A DNA stretch of 64,000 nucleotides from Lineus longissimus (lineage: Eukaryota; Nemertea; Pilidiophora; Heteronemertea; Lineidae). Of the stretch, positions 11,821 through 22,418 are shown piece after piece. Every line of letters starts with the position of its first letter. Within the stretch, counting starts at the first letter, position 1. A model generated the notes under the pieces. The model made no database searches. It was not told where the DNA came from and saw nothing but the letters and a program-made list of their open reading frames with translations. A program made the translations under genes and the position numbers. The DNA is taken from assembly GCF_910592395.1 (NCBI RefSeq), contig NC_088311.1:21918646-21982645 (forward strand), given 5' to 3'.

Positions 11821-14514
11821 ATGGCAAGACGAGGTGGTAATTACCACAGACGCAGGTAATGATTTACTTTAGAGTAGGCCTACATGTGGAACAGCTCCAT
11901 AGTCCATGCCTATTGATCTATTGCTAATATCCCTTCCAAGTTATCGTTTTGGGATGACCTGGTTATTGTTTGCTCACGAGTCACGTGCTCCAACATCATG
12001 ACACTGGCCTCTTGACGAAGAAATTTGAGGGTTCAGCAAAACCTACACAAAAAGCAGAAAACACCTTGTTGTGTAGTGCTGTCATAACAACATAGTTACC
12101 AGGGCAAAATGTTCCTGTTGAACTGGGAGTGATGTATATAGACATGCTGACTGGATTATAGACAGTTTGATATCGGAGCACATCACTGCAATTCGGTAAG
12201 GCTGCCAGGCTACTTTTCCTTTTTGGCTTACCTAAAATTTTGGGGTAACGAGGCAAAATGGGCTTTGCATCCGCCTCCATGCATTTGCTTCTGGTTTCAA
12301 TTATTAAATGCTTGCCTTGGGCTAAAACACTTTCTTTATTTTCAGTTTTGTGAAAAATGAGCTCATGTCGACGTTCATCAATGAGTTGTGGGATCTTGAT
12401 GAAGAAGCAAGATGCCGCCATGGTGAACACTATGTGATAAATTTACAAGGTAATTAGTCTGATATGTTATGTAGTTATACCCAATTGTACTAGGCCTCAG
12501 ATAGTGCTTATCAAGGAACCTCCTACATGTTTAGTGGTTGGCTATTGGGCTCAGGTTAGAGAGAAGTATTCTGTTAGCGTTGGTCATAGTTTACTGGTGC
12601 ATGAGCTTACCTAACTTCTTTACAAGGTGAGCTTATTTTTGCTCATGCATGACAAAGCTGGTACTAGTTATCAAAAGCAGGCTAGTTATGAATATTCTCC
12701 CTTTATTTCCATTCTAGGTCATGCAGACTCTCGTGGCGGAACAGACAAGGCCAGGGCGAAGCTCTTCAAATGGGTCGATGACGAGAAGTTGTTTGAACGA
12801 CCAACCTACGAAAGTAAGTAATATGAAATCTGTAAACTTTCATGCCATTGTTTTTGCAATTCAATAGAATTTCCTTAATTTTGTGCAATTGGGGCCCTTA
12901 CTGTCGAAGAAAGAATCCTTTTCAGATAATACTCGATGGCATTTTCCAACGATAAAACCATTAAGTTATAACATTTTTGTGCCCCTTAAGTTCGCGATTG
13001 TACTCCCTCTTGCAAAAATCAGAATAATATTACATGTTGCTTGCAAAAATAAAAGGGTTTACAGTAGTTTTAAACAGTGCCCGACTCCACTTGAATTGCA
13101 TGGGCATATGGATTGAATTGCAATGAAATTTTCGTAGAGATAACTTAAGGTACTATTCTAAAAGATGTTGTCATCATTTCTAATTCACATCTGCAGAATT
13201 CAGCAGGCTCCTTGATAACTATATCGCCATGGGCGGGGAGAAAGAGGTTGTGACGCGCGCGGAAGTGAAGGAGAATCGAGACTTCATCCAAGAGTGCATG
13301 CGCACACCCGTCATGCAGCGCACATGGGAGTTCCTTAAAAAAAACGCCGATAACATTCCTGACGATGAAATGGCATTTATGAAGCTGCTTGAGAAAACTT
13401 GGTTTCAATTATATAGGAGAACAAAGGGAGACAGGTAAGCACACTGATGGGTGTAGAGAGCGGGGGGGGGGGCAAATGCCCCCAAAAATGTCTTTTTGAC
13501 CATGTTTTAGGCCAAAATATTTAAAAAGTGTCATTTTGCCCCCTCAGCCTTTTGCATCCCCCCCCCCCCCCAAGACCAAAAAGCTAACTATGCCCATGAC
13601 ACTTAATTGTTGAGACTAAGGGGCTGATATTTGAAGAAGAAATCACACCTGCAGTTTCATAGCGCCAGATTTATATAACATGTGAAAAATCTGTAAAATA
13701 TGTTCCACAATGTCAATCATTATTTTCAGAGATCAAGATTCGTCAGGATTTGAGCATGTGTTTGTCGGCGAGATTAAGAAACTCGATCACGGAGGTCTGG
13801 AGGTCACTGGCTTCCACAACTGGATACAGCTCTATTTGTCGGAGAAGGCGGGAAACCTTGATTATAAAGGCTATTTCAAATGGGGAACTGTGAGTATGAA
13901 TATGATTGCATTGTTTAATTCTATTGGCTGTTCACATTCTAGTTCTTCCCTATTCAATGAAGTGCTATTGGGGTATGGACTGGTGTTATTTTCACAGCCT
14001 TGGGTCAACCTGCAAAAATATTATATGCAAAAGCAATAGACTGTCGTTGACCCTTTCGCTGTCGAAGTCGCATTCAAAAATGTCGGTACCTATAGTTTTT
14101 GGATTAAACTACTGTTTCCTGGGTGTGTAAGGCATGTTTAGAGCAGCTCTGCCCAAGTGCTCATGAATTAGAATTAATGGAAAAAAACCTCAATCTTACC
14201 TGTTGTAATTTATTTGTCATTTCCTCCCCTAGGATAAGAATCAAGAGGAACCACGGATGCTGACGCTACGTTTTGGCTGGGAGGGCGAGGATGACGAAGA
14301 CCCAGACGACGACGTCGAAGCAATCAAAAAGATGGGAAGTTCCTTCCTGGGGACGAGCCCGGAGTTTGAATTCGCCATTTACTCCGCGTGCTACTTTATG
14401 GGTTTGGAGAATATCGGGGTCGTCCTGGCCGATAAGTGGAAGGTCGAGTTACAGGTCCATAGGATGGGGCCGTACTTGGCGTCCTGTTTCCCTAAGGCTG
14501 CGGGATATGTGTAA
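11821..14514 (+). CDS. Poly(U)-specific endoribonuclease, EndoU/XendoU family
   Basis: EndoU enzymes cut RNA at U-rich sites in a metal-dependent way, leaving 2',3'-cyclic phosphate ends. Exons 12346-12449, 12718-12813, 13197-13434, 13730-13889 and 14233-14514 join in frame and carry family blocks [85 protein letters not shown]. Candidate catalytic residues are H167 (FEHVFVGE), H187 (GFHNW) and a lysine at 243/244 just before MGSSF. I propose a small first exon 11821-11855 ([11 protein letters not shown] then AG|gtaatg): its leftover AG plus the T of exon 2 makes Ser and keeps frame, giving 304 aa, close to family length. That exon is less certain; an ATG at 12364 is the alternative start. 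No signal peptide is seen with this start. Oddities: a longer loop between the two histidines and an acidic insertion at 228-241 before the lysine. Confidence 0.9.
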
Positions 14515-14986
14515 CTTGGCTTCAGCAGTAGTGGCTCTGTCTCTTCTTGACTTTTGGTGTAGCTTGTCTCGTCTCATACATGTTCCAGAAATAATGTGCT
14601 AATGACTAAATGATGTAAAATCCATTGATCAGTGACTAGTACAAGAACTAAGTCAATGACTAAGGGTGGTAAAATCCATTGGTCTCTGCATTTGTGATGT
14701 CAAACTTTCTCTGTACAGTCTGTCGAGACCTATCAGTGACGCAATACTTTTGTTGCCTAGTTGAAAAGTTGCAATACCCACCGGCAAGTATGGCTTGATC
14801 TATACTTGCCACCGGGCATAATGATCTGATGGTAGACTTAAGTCGCATTTTGGTAGATGGCCTTGTCACTTGTCCATTCTAATGAAGTCCCTATACTGGA
14901 CTGCTGGACATAAACAATACATATTTAACTCTTGTTTCATATACAACTTTATAATAATATTCTCTTGTCCTCTGTTGTCTTTCATT

Positions 14987-14992
14987 AATAAA
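14987..14992 (+). terminator. Candidate polyadenylation signal for ENDOU
   Basis: An AATAAA hexamer lies 473 bp after the ENDOU stop codon, in AT-rich sequence before the repeat-rich interval. It is the first perfect hexamer I noticed downstream on this strand. Confidence 0.4.
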
Positions 14993-15059
14993 CAGATTTA
15001 TAACAATTTGTGGTGACACGTTTTCTTTAATTTTAACTCGGGATATTCCAAGTTGTGAC

Positions 15060-16330
15060 AGTGTGATTGCCAAGGACCGATGTTCCGGTGACCAATCTGT
15101 GAGATTGGGCTTGTTGAGGACAAAACTCAGTCATTTCAAACAACTGGAGATGGTGGACCGGCAACCAGTGTTGTCTCCACTGGATACTCGGGAAGGGCCT
15201 GTCTTCAAGAGCTCTATCACAGGCAAAGGGGTCGTTGTTCAGCCGTTCTATAAGAAGACCAACATTCTCAAGTATACACTAGGGGGGGTTGTGACTGTCT
15301 CAGCGGGGACTACTTGAAGGTGCCTTCTGTCTCCAGGTGGTTGTGAAAGTGTTACCAACTGAGGAGGGACAATAGCATTCTACATGGGTTGTATCCAGTA
15401 CATCCCTGAGATTACATGAGCCACTTGAGGTAGATGATTTGCCGCAATGGCCAGGCTGGTCTTGATGTTATCCCAAGTGCCCTACTTGGTCTCAGGTGCC
15501 CTGTTTGAGATGCCCTACTAGAGGTACATGCAGTCTCTCTGTGAACAGGTTGAGCCTGTCTTCAAGGGCACCGTGATAGAATGTCTACCAAAGGTGGGAT
15601 GGTCCTGATTTTGTCTCTGGTGCATGGGTTGTGTCAGCTTCATGTATATCCCTGAGGTACAAGAGCGAGTTTACTTAGATGATTTGTCTCTTTAGTCAGA
15701 TTGTGCCTGTCTTCAATGGTACAGTGAGATAGAACTTCGGCCAAAGGCAGAATGGTCCTGATATTGTCCAAGGTGCATGGTTTGTGTCAAGTACATCCCA
15801 GACAGTAGCTAGTTGAGGTAGACAGGTTGTCTGAATGGTCAGGTTGTGCCTGTGTTCAAGTGTACAGTAAGGCAGAAGCTCTTCCAAGGGCAGAACTCTT
15901 CAGAAACTGTTTGCCCTGGTGTTGTACGTTTTCGTTCACAGGCCTGCACTGTCTCTAATGAACACTATGTGGTTTCTCAAGGACCCTACTTGAGGTACGC
16001 GTTGCCGCTGTACACATTTCCAGAAATGGGGCGCTGAGTGCCCGAAATAGTGATGTAATAAGGGGAAACTAGGCCTTATGGTGGAGGGACAAAGGAGATA
16101 GTCATGGTTGACCAACACACTTGAATGCCTTGAATGACGGACAAGGGGGAAAAAGTTAGTTCCAATGCAAGCCACCAATTTCGGGAAGCATGAATAGCCA
16201 GGTTGGACCTGTCTTTAAATACAGAGTGAAGTCAAGCTCCACAAAGGGAAAAAGTGTTCTGATGTTGTTACAGTTACATGAGCTACCTCAGCTAAACGAG
16301 CTACTCTAAGTAGGCTATTTGCGTCTCAGT
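15060..16330. repeat. Degenerate repeat array related to the 2-3.3 kb array
   Basis: Units contain 'tgtgcctgtcttcaa', 'acagtgagatagaact', 'aaaggcagaatggtcctga', 'ttgtccaaggtgcatgg' and 'gtcaagtacatccc'. The same words occur in the array at 1961-3340. Units are strongly diverged and irregularly spaced at roughly 110-160 bp. No gene is supported here. Confidence 0.65.
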
Positions 16331-17859
16331 AGTCCGGTAGGGCCTGTTTTCAAGACGCAATGATTTGGGCGCTCCATCGCAAGGAGAAGGGGCATGGTGT
16401 TGTGTTACTCCATCAGTGGACCCTCTGTCTCCAGTGAACACCACGTTGTTGTGATCGTCTTGGGGGCAACTTAAAGCTGCATTCGGTCCCCAGGTGGTTG
16501 TGATAGTGTTGGCAACTGAGAATGAACAATAGCAGTACACCATCTCAGTGGACACTTGGAGTTTGCTATAGAGTGTAACCGTCTGTTTGGGGACGCCAGC
16601 ATTACACTGTCTCCATTGGACACAAACAGAAGGGGGTTGTGACAGGTACATAGGTCACGTGTGGTTTATGGAATATCCGCTAGACTCCTAGGACAGTCTA
16701 ATCCGTCATCATGATCGTTTCTTCTTATTGGTGACAGGACGAGGCCTCCACTGCGTGCGGAGTATAAACCCAGCTAGTTGTGACACCACATTGCCTATTT
16801 CTTTTCAGTCTGATTGTGATTCTCAGTTCTGTAGGTTAAGATATGTAGTGACCCGCATGACGAAATGTATCCTTCCTCCTGGGATTGCTAATAACCTGGT
16901 TATGATACCATTTTACCCCACGTAATCATCATGCAGCAACATACATGCGTGTAAAGTCTCAGCCGGCAGTGACTTTAGGTCGCATGCAGGTATACTCCGG
17001 ACGTAGTGGACCGGTCTCGCCCTGTCGCATTTTGAGAGACGACAGGATGACGAAACGGACTGTCCCGGGAGTCTACATGCATGATGATGACGTTTGGTGA
17101 AATGGTGTCGCCATCCAATTGGGTCCGTTAGACAACTGGTTGTGACACCACCTTGCGATTTCTTTTTCATTCTGATTCTTTTTTATCGTTCCTGCAGGTT
17201 GTTACAATTCACGAAATGTCCTCGTCCTGCCAGGTTCGTGTCACAACCGACACCAGGTTATCATGCTGTTTGAAGGTTTGACACAGCAAATGGTCTAGCA
17301 TATCCATCCTCTATCATGGATGTGACACTGGACCAGAAGTCAGCAAAATCTAGGACGGAATAAATACAAATTTGACACTAAACAGTTACACAAATTAACC
17401 GTTATATTTATTTGATTGGTCGGTTTACGACTGATCCAAATGAATCGAAGACAATTATCGTGCGAAATCAATGAAATCTTGGGTTAATTTAGGACCGATC
17501 TGAAGCAATTTATTGGTCATTTAGGTAGCATTGGCCCTATTTATAAAACACGGTTGATGTGTATGTAGAAGGAAGTTGGATATTAGTGTATATAGAAGGA
17601 AGTAGGATATTATTGGCTAAGCAGGTTTCCTGTCAACTTGATAAGCGCGCCATTCTCCAGAAGTAGAGGTTGCGATCTTACACATCATCTCGCTGGGAAA
17701 TAGCGAGTAGACGACAACCTTTCCCCTGGATATTGCCGTGATATTGGGAATTTAGATACAGTGGTAGTTTTGCAAAGCGACACATTAAAAACGCGCAGTT
17801 GAGATTTGATGTCATGATATTCGATGCCTTCATTATTTCTAACTTGGAGATGAAAAACC
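16331..17859. other. Repeat-derived intergenic stretch before the lectin receptor
   Basis: No coding exon is supported. Two inverted copies of a 34-bp block lie at 16732-16766 (gacaggacgaggcctccact...) and 16990-17027 (tatactccggacgtagtgga...), bounding about 296 bp; this may be a small fold-back element. The promoter of the lectin-domain receptor must lie toward the right end, but I see no clear core element. Confidence 0.5.
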
Positions 17860-20800
17860 ATGAAGGTCTTCGGACGGTTGTGCCAAACCTTATGGTGTTT
17901 AGCAGCATTGATGACTATTAGCAAAGGTAGGCTTTTTTCATGATTCGATTGCCCTAATTTTGTAGATATTTATGTGCTAATTTCTTCACTTGGAGCCCAT
18001 GCTCGGGGGCATGTTCTCATAACGCCTAACATCATCACAACTCGGATACGTCTCCGCCACGTTCCTCCGGACGAAGTGGTGTTGGTGTCGTCTTTCCCCG
18101 TAGATGGAGGGACGAGGACAAAAGTGGATGAGGAAATCGAGCTGCCTCGGGAGCCTAAGATTTCATAGGTCATGGCCATACAGAAAATAACAAGGGTACG
18201 TCTGCATGATATTAATATATCTCAGACCATTTCACATACTTGCCTTAATGCGACAAGAAACTTGAGATACCAGGCCATTTTAAAGATACAATGCTTTGGG
18301 CTTCCTGTATTTTCTTCTAAAATTTGTGTTAAGGCATTTTCGTTTTAGGATTTCGAGAGATCGTCTGCGGCGCTAAGAATGTCACCATAAGTTGTGGCAG
18401 AGACAAAGGCATTGCCATCAAGCGGTTATATGGTTGTGATGACTGTCGCAGAGACGGGTGCGCCGAGTCTATCCTGGATAAGGAGAACAATGACAGAGTT
18501 TGGTCCAGGTGCAACATGTCCTCAAGTTGTAATATCGTGCCGTCGAATATAAAGGAAGGACAGGGTTTGGGGGTGGAATATCACTGCGCCGGTAAGTCGG
18601 AGAACCAAGACATGTAACAGTGTCCCCTTGATACATTTCTGTTTGTTGTACATGTCATTGTTTGATAATTGACTTGATATGAATGGGGGGGGGGGGGGGG
18701 GGGGGGGGTGTTGCGAAACCGAGTCAGAAGAAGTCATTGTCCATGATGATATGATGATGATGATTACACTCCGGACGCAGTGGACCGGTCTCGTCCCCTC
18801 GCGCAGTATCACGAGCTTAATTGATAGGATGACGAATGAACTGGCTCGGGAGCTTACAGCCCTTCTAATTCGGCAGCAACGATATCTGATTATTTTAAAT
18901 ACAGAGGTTTAAACTCCCGCTTTGTTTTATACGTAAGCGCTACCTTTGGATACATCGTCTACACATACTTGAATGGTCCCGACCCACTTTTAATATTGAA
19001 GAACAATAGTCAGAACGAGCGACTGAGATGAATAGCTAATTACACGTACTTGTCATGAGAAAAATGCTGCCTATGATTGTAAATTCTAGATCTATCAATC
19101 GCCGATAAAAATCTCGTGTCTAATTCTTTGCAATTTCCCAATTACTCTGCAGGCAATGTCACAGGCTGCAATAACGACACAATCTCCCTCTATTGCCTTG
19201 GACAACAAACAATCCATCTGACAAAATATTATCAGCTGGGTTGCTGCCAAGAGTCTAGGAATTGTGTTCCGACGGAAACGGAGGTTTCTGTTAACGCAAC
19301 ATCGCTTGGACGGTACATCTCACTGAGTTGCCAAGGCAAGCAGAATTGTCAGAAACGGGTGCCAGAAACAGCTCTCCGGGTACATTATTTGTGTGAAGGT
19401 AGGCTAATTGCATGATACAAAGGGAACATCTACTGATGCCGTTCTTGAATCAACAAGGTGCACAAATTTAGTAGTTTTGAGTTCGCCCTTCTATACGGGT
19501 TTGAAGAAATCTCAGACGTCTTTCACCTTTATGCTTATGGACGGATGATTAACCGCGGAACTTGCTCTACGATACTATTTTCTCAGCTTCCTTCTATGAC
19601 AAAATGAATGCACGCACTGTCTTTTCTATACCTTTAGGAGGCAGCAACCGACGTAACATTTCCAGCCCAATCGCGGAGTCTTTCCCCGGTAGGTCAATGA
19701 TCGCGCTAGGCGCCGCGTCACATCATATGACTGTGACACTGTGAAATGAAAGAATGGTCCTGGATCATTAATTTGATACATACCAACATTTGTGTTTAAT
19801 TTCACAATAAAAAAGCGTAGTCCCTCTCCATTCGCCATGCCACCGAAGACTTACTCAATTAGCCCTTCCTCTCCCTACCTAGCTTCCTTTCCGCCGACGA
19901 AGCGAGCTCGCCCTTCTCCGCACATGTTTTCTTCCTCCGACGTGACGCACACTCCCTCCTGATCTCCGTGCAGGTTGCCTTCCTCTCACGAATACCCCCG
20001 TCCAAATAGGTTCCATTCTCCGCAATTCCCCTCCTCAGACGCAATAAACGGATCTCTCTTCTCCATACAGGTTCCCTGCCTCTTACTCAATGAACGGCAC
20101 TCTTTCTCCATACAGGTTTCCTTCCTCCTACTCTCAGTGCACGTCCCTTCTCTGTTGTTCCCCTCCTCTCACTCAATGAACGGCACTCTTTCTCCATACA
20201 GGTTTCCTTCCTCCTACTCTCAGTGCACGTCCCTTCTCTGTTGTTCCCCTCCTCTCACTCAATGAACGGCACTCTTTCTCCATACAGGTTCCCTTCCTCT
20301 TACTCTCAATGCACATACCTTCTCTGCTGTTCCCCTCCTCTCACTCAATGAACGGCACTCTTTCTCCATACAGGTTTCCTTCCTCCTACTCTCAGTGCAC
20401 GTCCCTTATCTGCTGTTCCCCTCCTCTCACTGAATGAACGGCACTGCCTTCTCAAATAGGTTTCCTATTCTCATTCAATGAACCCTCCCTTCTCCACACA
20501 AGTTTTCTTCGTCGAACACTCAATTCCATTCAATCTTCCTTTTCCACAATTCCGGTTTTATCGCAGGGTTTTATCTTACAGACCAGACGACCGTTCCTCC
20601 TCATACGTTCGAAGTCGTTAACAAAAAAACTCTCTCCAGCACGGGTAAGAGTTTGAAAGTTATATTCTCCTTCTGGAACTCTTGAAATAACCCTTCTACC
20701 ACTGCAGGGCCCAGTTGCTCCATATATATCCTACCTGACAGCAAGAATAAAGAATAGTCTTTATTTATTTTTAGTGACAGTGTAGGATAAAATAGCTAAC

Positions 20801-21948
20801 TTCATTGAACTCCATCCACAATAATTTCCGCTTACTTTTCAGTCATCATCATAATAATTGCTTGCGTGTTTGGAGTGACGATACTTTTGCTCATCAACAT
20901 CGCCGTCGCCGTGTACTGCGGGTAGGTTGCCATATGGCCCCTAGACCGGTGTAGAAGTTTAAAATGTCCTAAGATAGAATGCCCGGGAAACAAAGGATTC
21001 TATCATGCGCTTCAATCTCTGAGCTATTGACGGTTAGGGTCTCTATAAAACCATATTGCAGAATACGATAGAGCCGGACACTTTTTCCAGGGGGGCATTT
21101 GTTACTGTTACATCGGTCTGGCCCGCCCCACTACAAGGGGGCGGGGCCTATTTGAATTGGCTTAATGCCCCCCTTTCTTCTTGGGGCTTGGGTCGCTCCA
21201 GTGACGGGTAGTTGCACCTTCACCATCAACTTGGTAAATGACCGTAAATCGAAGCGCCGCCAGGCTTCTTCGCGTTGAGAGTAAACAGGTAGTTTTCGCA
21301 AATCCGCCGAAACGCCAATCGTCAATCATGATAACATCTTAAAAACCTCCTTTCAGACCAAAATTGACCAGTTACGTGGTCACACCCAGAAAACCAAGTT
21401 CGAATCACGTTGTTGACGACCCCGCCAAAGACGTCACCAGGTGGAGCACCGTGAAAGCAAGAGACGCAAGAAAAAAAGGGACTATAGAGGCAAGAGACGA
21501 GACGGGTATGAAGGAAAATGATCTCTACCAGGCTTCAGACTTTCGGGGTCTCGATTATTTCTCCTTGAAAGAAAATGACCTCTATCAGGGTATAGATGAA
21601 GTTGAAGGTCAAATGTTGAATCACTTCCCCGAAGGTCAAATGAAAGATAATGTCATTTACCAAGCGTTTGATGACATCAGCCCGACAGGTGACAATGGTG
21701 GCCGTGACCTTGGACAATGTCGAGATCAAATCGAGGAACAAAATTTATATGAAGAAGTGAATGACCTTGAACAGGCTCATGAGGTCATTCATCTACCTGG
21801 GCATAGCATTTTAGAAGGTCAAGGTCATAGCGCACGTGCCGTACGTTTGCCCGGGTACAAGACGCTTGAAGGTCAGGGACACAGGGCAGAATCAGATTGG
21901 GATGAGATGAAGGAAAACGACCTTTACTGCCCGATACCTCATCTATAG
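17860..21948 (+). CDS. Single-pass lectin-like receptor with two SUEL/RBL-like domains and repeated NDLY tail motifs
   Basis: I do not recognise a named orthologue. Seven exons join in frame: 17860-17926, 18349-18591, 19153-19398, 19638-19688, 20567-20644, 20843-20921, 21357-21948, giving 451 aa. Residues 1-22 (MKVFGRLCQTLWCLAALMTISK) resemble a signal peptide. Residues about 23-103 and 104-185 each have eight cysteines in the same order (C, C, GC, C, C, C, C, C) with endings VWSRCNMSSSC...VEYHC and ISLSCQGKQNC...VHYLC, like galactose/rhamnose-binding lectin (SUEL, PF02140-type) domains, though divergent. A Ser/Thr-rich stalk follows, then a transmembrane helix at about 229-254 (VIIIIIACVFGVTILLLIN). 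The cytoplasmic tail (255-451) repeats an acidic-Asn-Tyr motif: MKENDLYQA (Y312), LKENDLYQG (Y331), MKDNVIYQA (Y356), EEQNLYEEV (Y386), MKENDLYCPI (Y445). It also duplicates LPGxxxLEGQGH (401-412, 419-430). Both lectin-like domain exons are bounded by phase-1 introns, as in shuffled modules. A cell-surface binding and signalling role is inferred. Confidence 0.78.
18685..18708 (+). repeat. Uninterrupted run of 24 G
   Basis: A mononucleotide run in the second intron of the lectin-receptor gene, followed by a tga-rich microsatellite-like stretch at about 18743-18763. Such runs are prone to assembly error and to G-quadruplex formation. Confidence 0.95.
20060..20480 (+). repeat. 86-bp minisatellite in the lectin-receptor intron
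   Basis: The word caatgaacggcactctttc recurs with start positions near 20089, 20175, 20261, 20347 and (as tgaatgaacggcact) 20433, so about five units of 86 bp. The unit is pyrimidine-rich and each of the first four carries ccatacaggtt, which looks like a splice acceptor. It lies between exons 19638-19688 and 20567-20644, just before the stalk exon. Confidence 0.88.
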
Positions 21949-22274
21949 TTTGATACACTTCATTCCGAGAAACATGAAAAGGATGTACTGCAAAAACAAG
22001 TGTGGTTCGAAAAGACGGTCAAGCAGCTTATAATTTATTCGAGAACCTCCCTGGTACTACAAGAAGCAAAACAATTAGCACTCTCAACATTCTTTTCAAT
22101 ATCTGCAATATTCATGGAGGAACTATAGACAGATACAAAGTTACAGGTTATTTAGTGGCAATACGTTTTGCATTGTTTCACGACAATTTCGGATGACATT
22201 CTAAAAGGGGCTTTTTCTCATGGACGGCATTTTGAAAGGGTTAATTGGTATTTTCATACCCAAGTGCAGAGAGA

Positions 22275-22280
22275 AATAAA
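22275..22280 (+). terminator. Candidate polyadenylation signal for the lectin receptor
   Basis: AATAAA lies 327 bp after the receptor stop codon and 139 bp before the stop of the convergent annexin A gene. Its position between two convergent genes fits a 3' end. Confidence 0.45.
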
Positions 22281-22418
22281 CATATGCATTCAGAACTAAT
22301 TAAACGGGCAGTTGCGTCAACCGCTACTCCAAGGGCAAACATGCAGAGTCAGGGCATTTCAAAGACTTCTCGACGTAATATTGAATGAGAGGCCAACCTC
22401 TGTCTGTTCAAATGCCTC

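Noticed and set aside
11996-12430. 144-codon minus-strand reading frame
   Set aside because: It overlaps ENDOU exon 2 in antisense and shows no recognised domain or splice context.
21511-21948. Canonical ITAM in the lectin-receptor tail
   Set aside because: An ITAM needs two YxxL/I separated by 6-8 residues. Here the tyrosines are 19-59 residues apart and the +3 residue varies (S, I, F, V, I), so only isolated tyrosine motifs are claimed.
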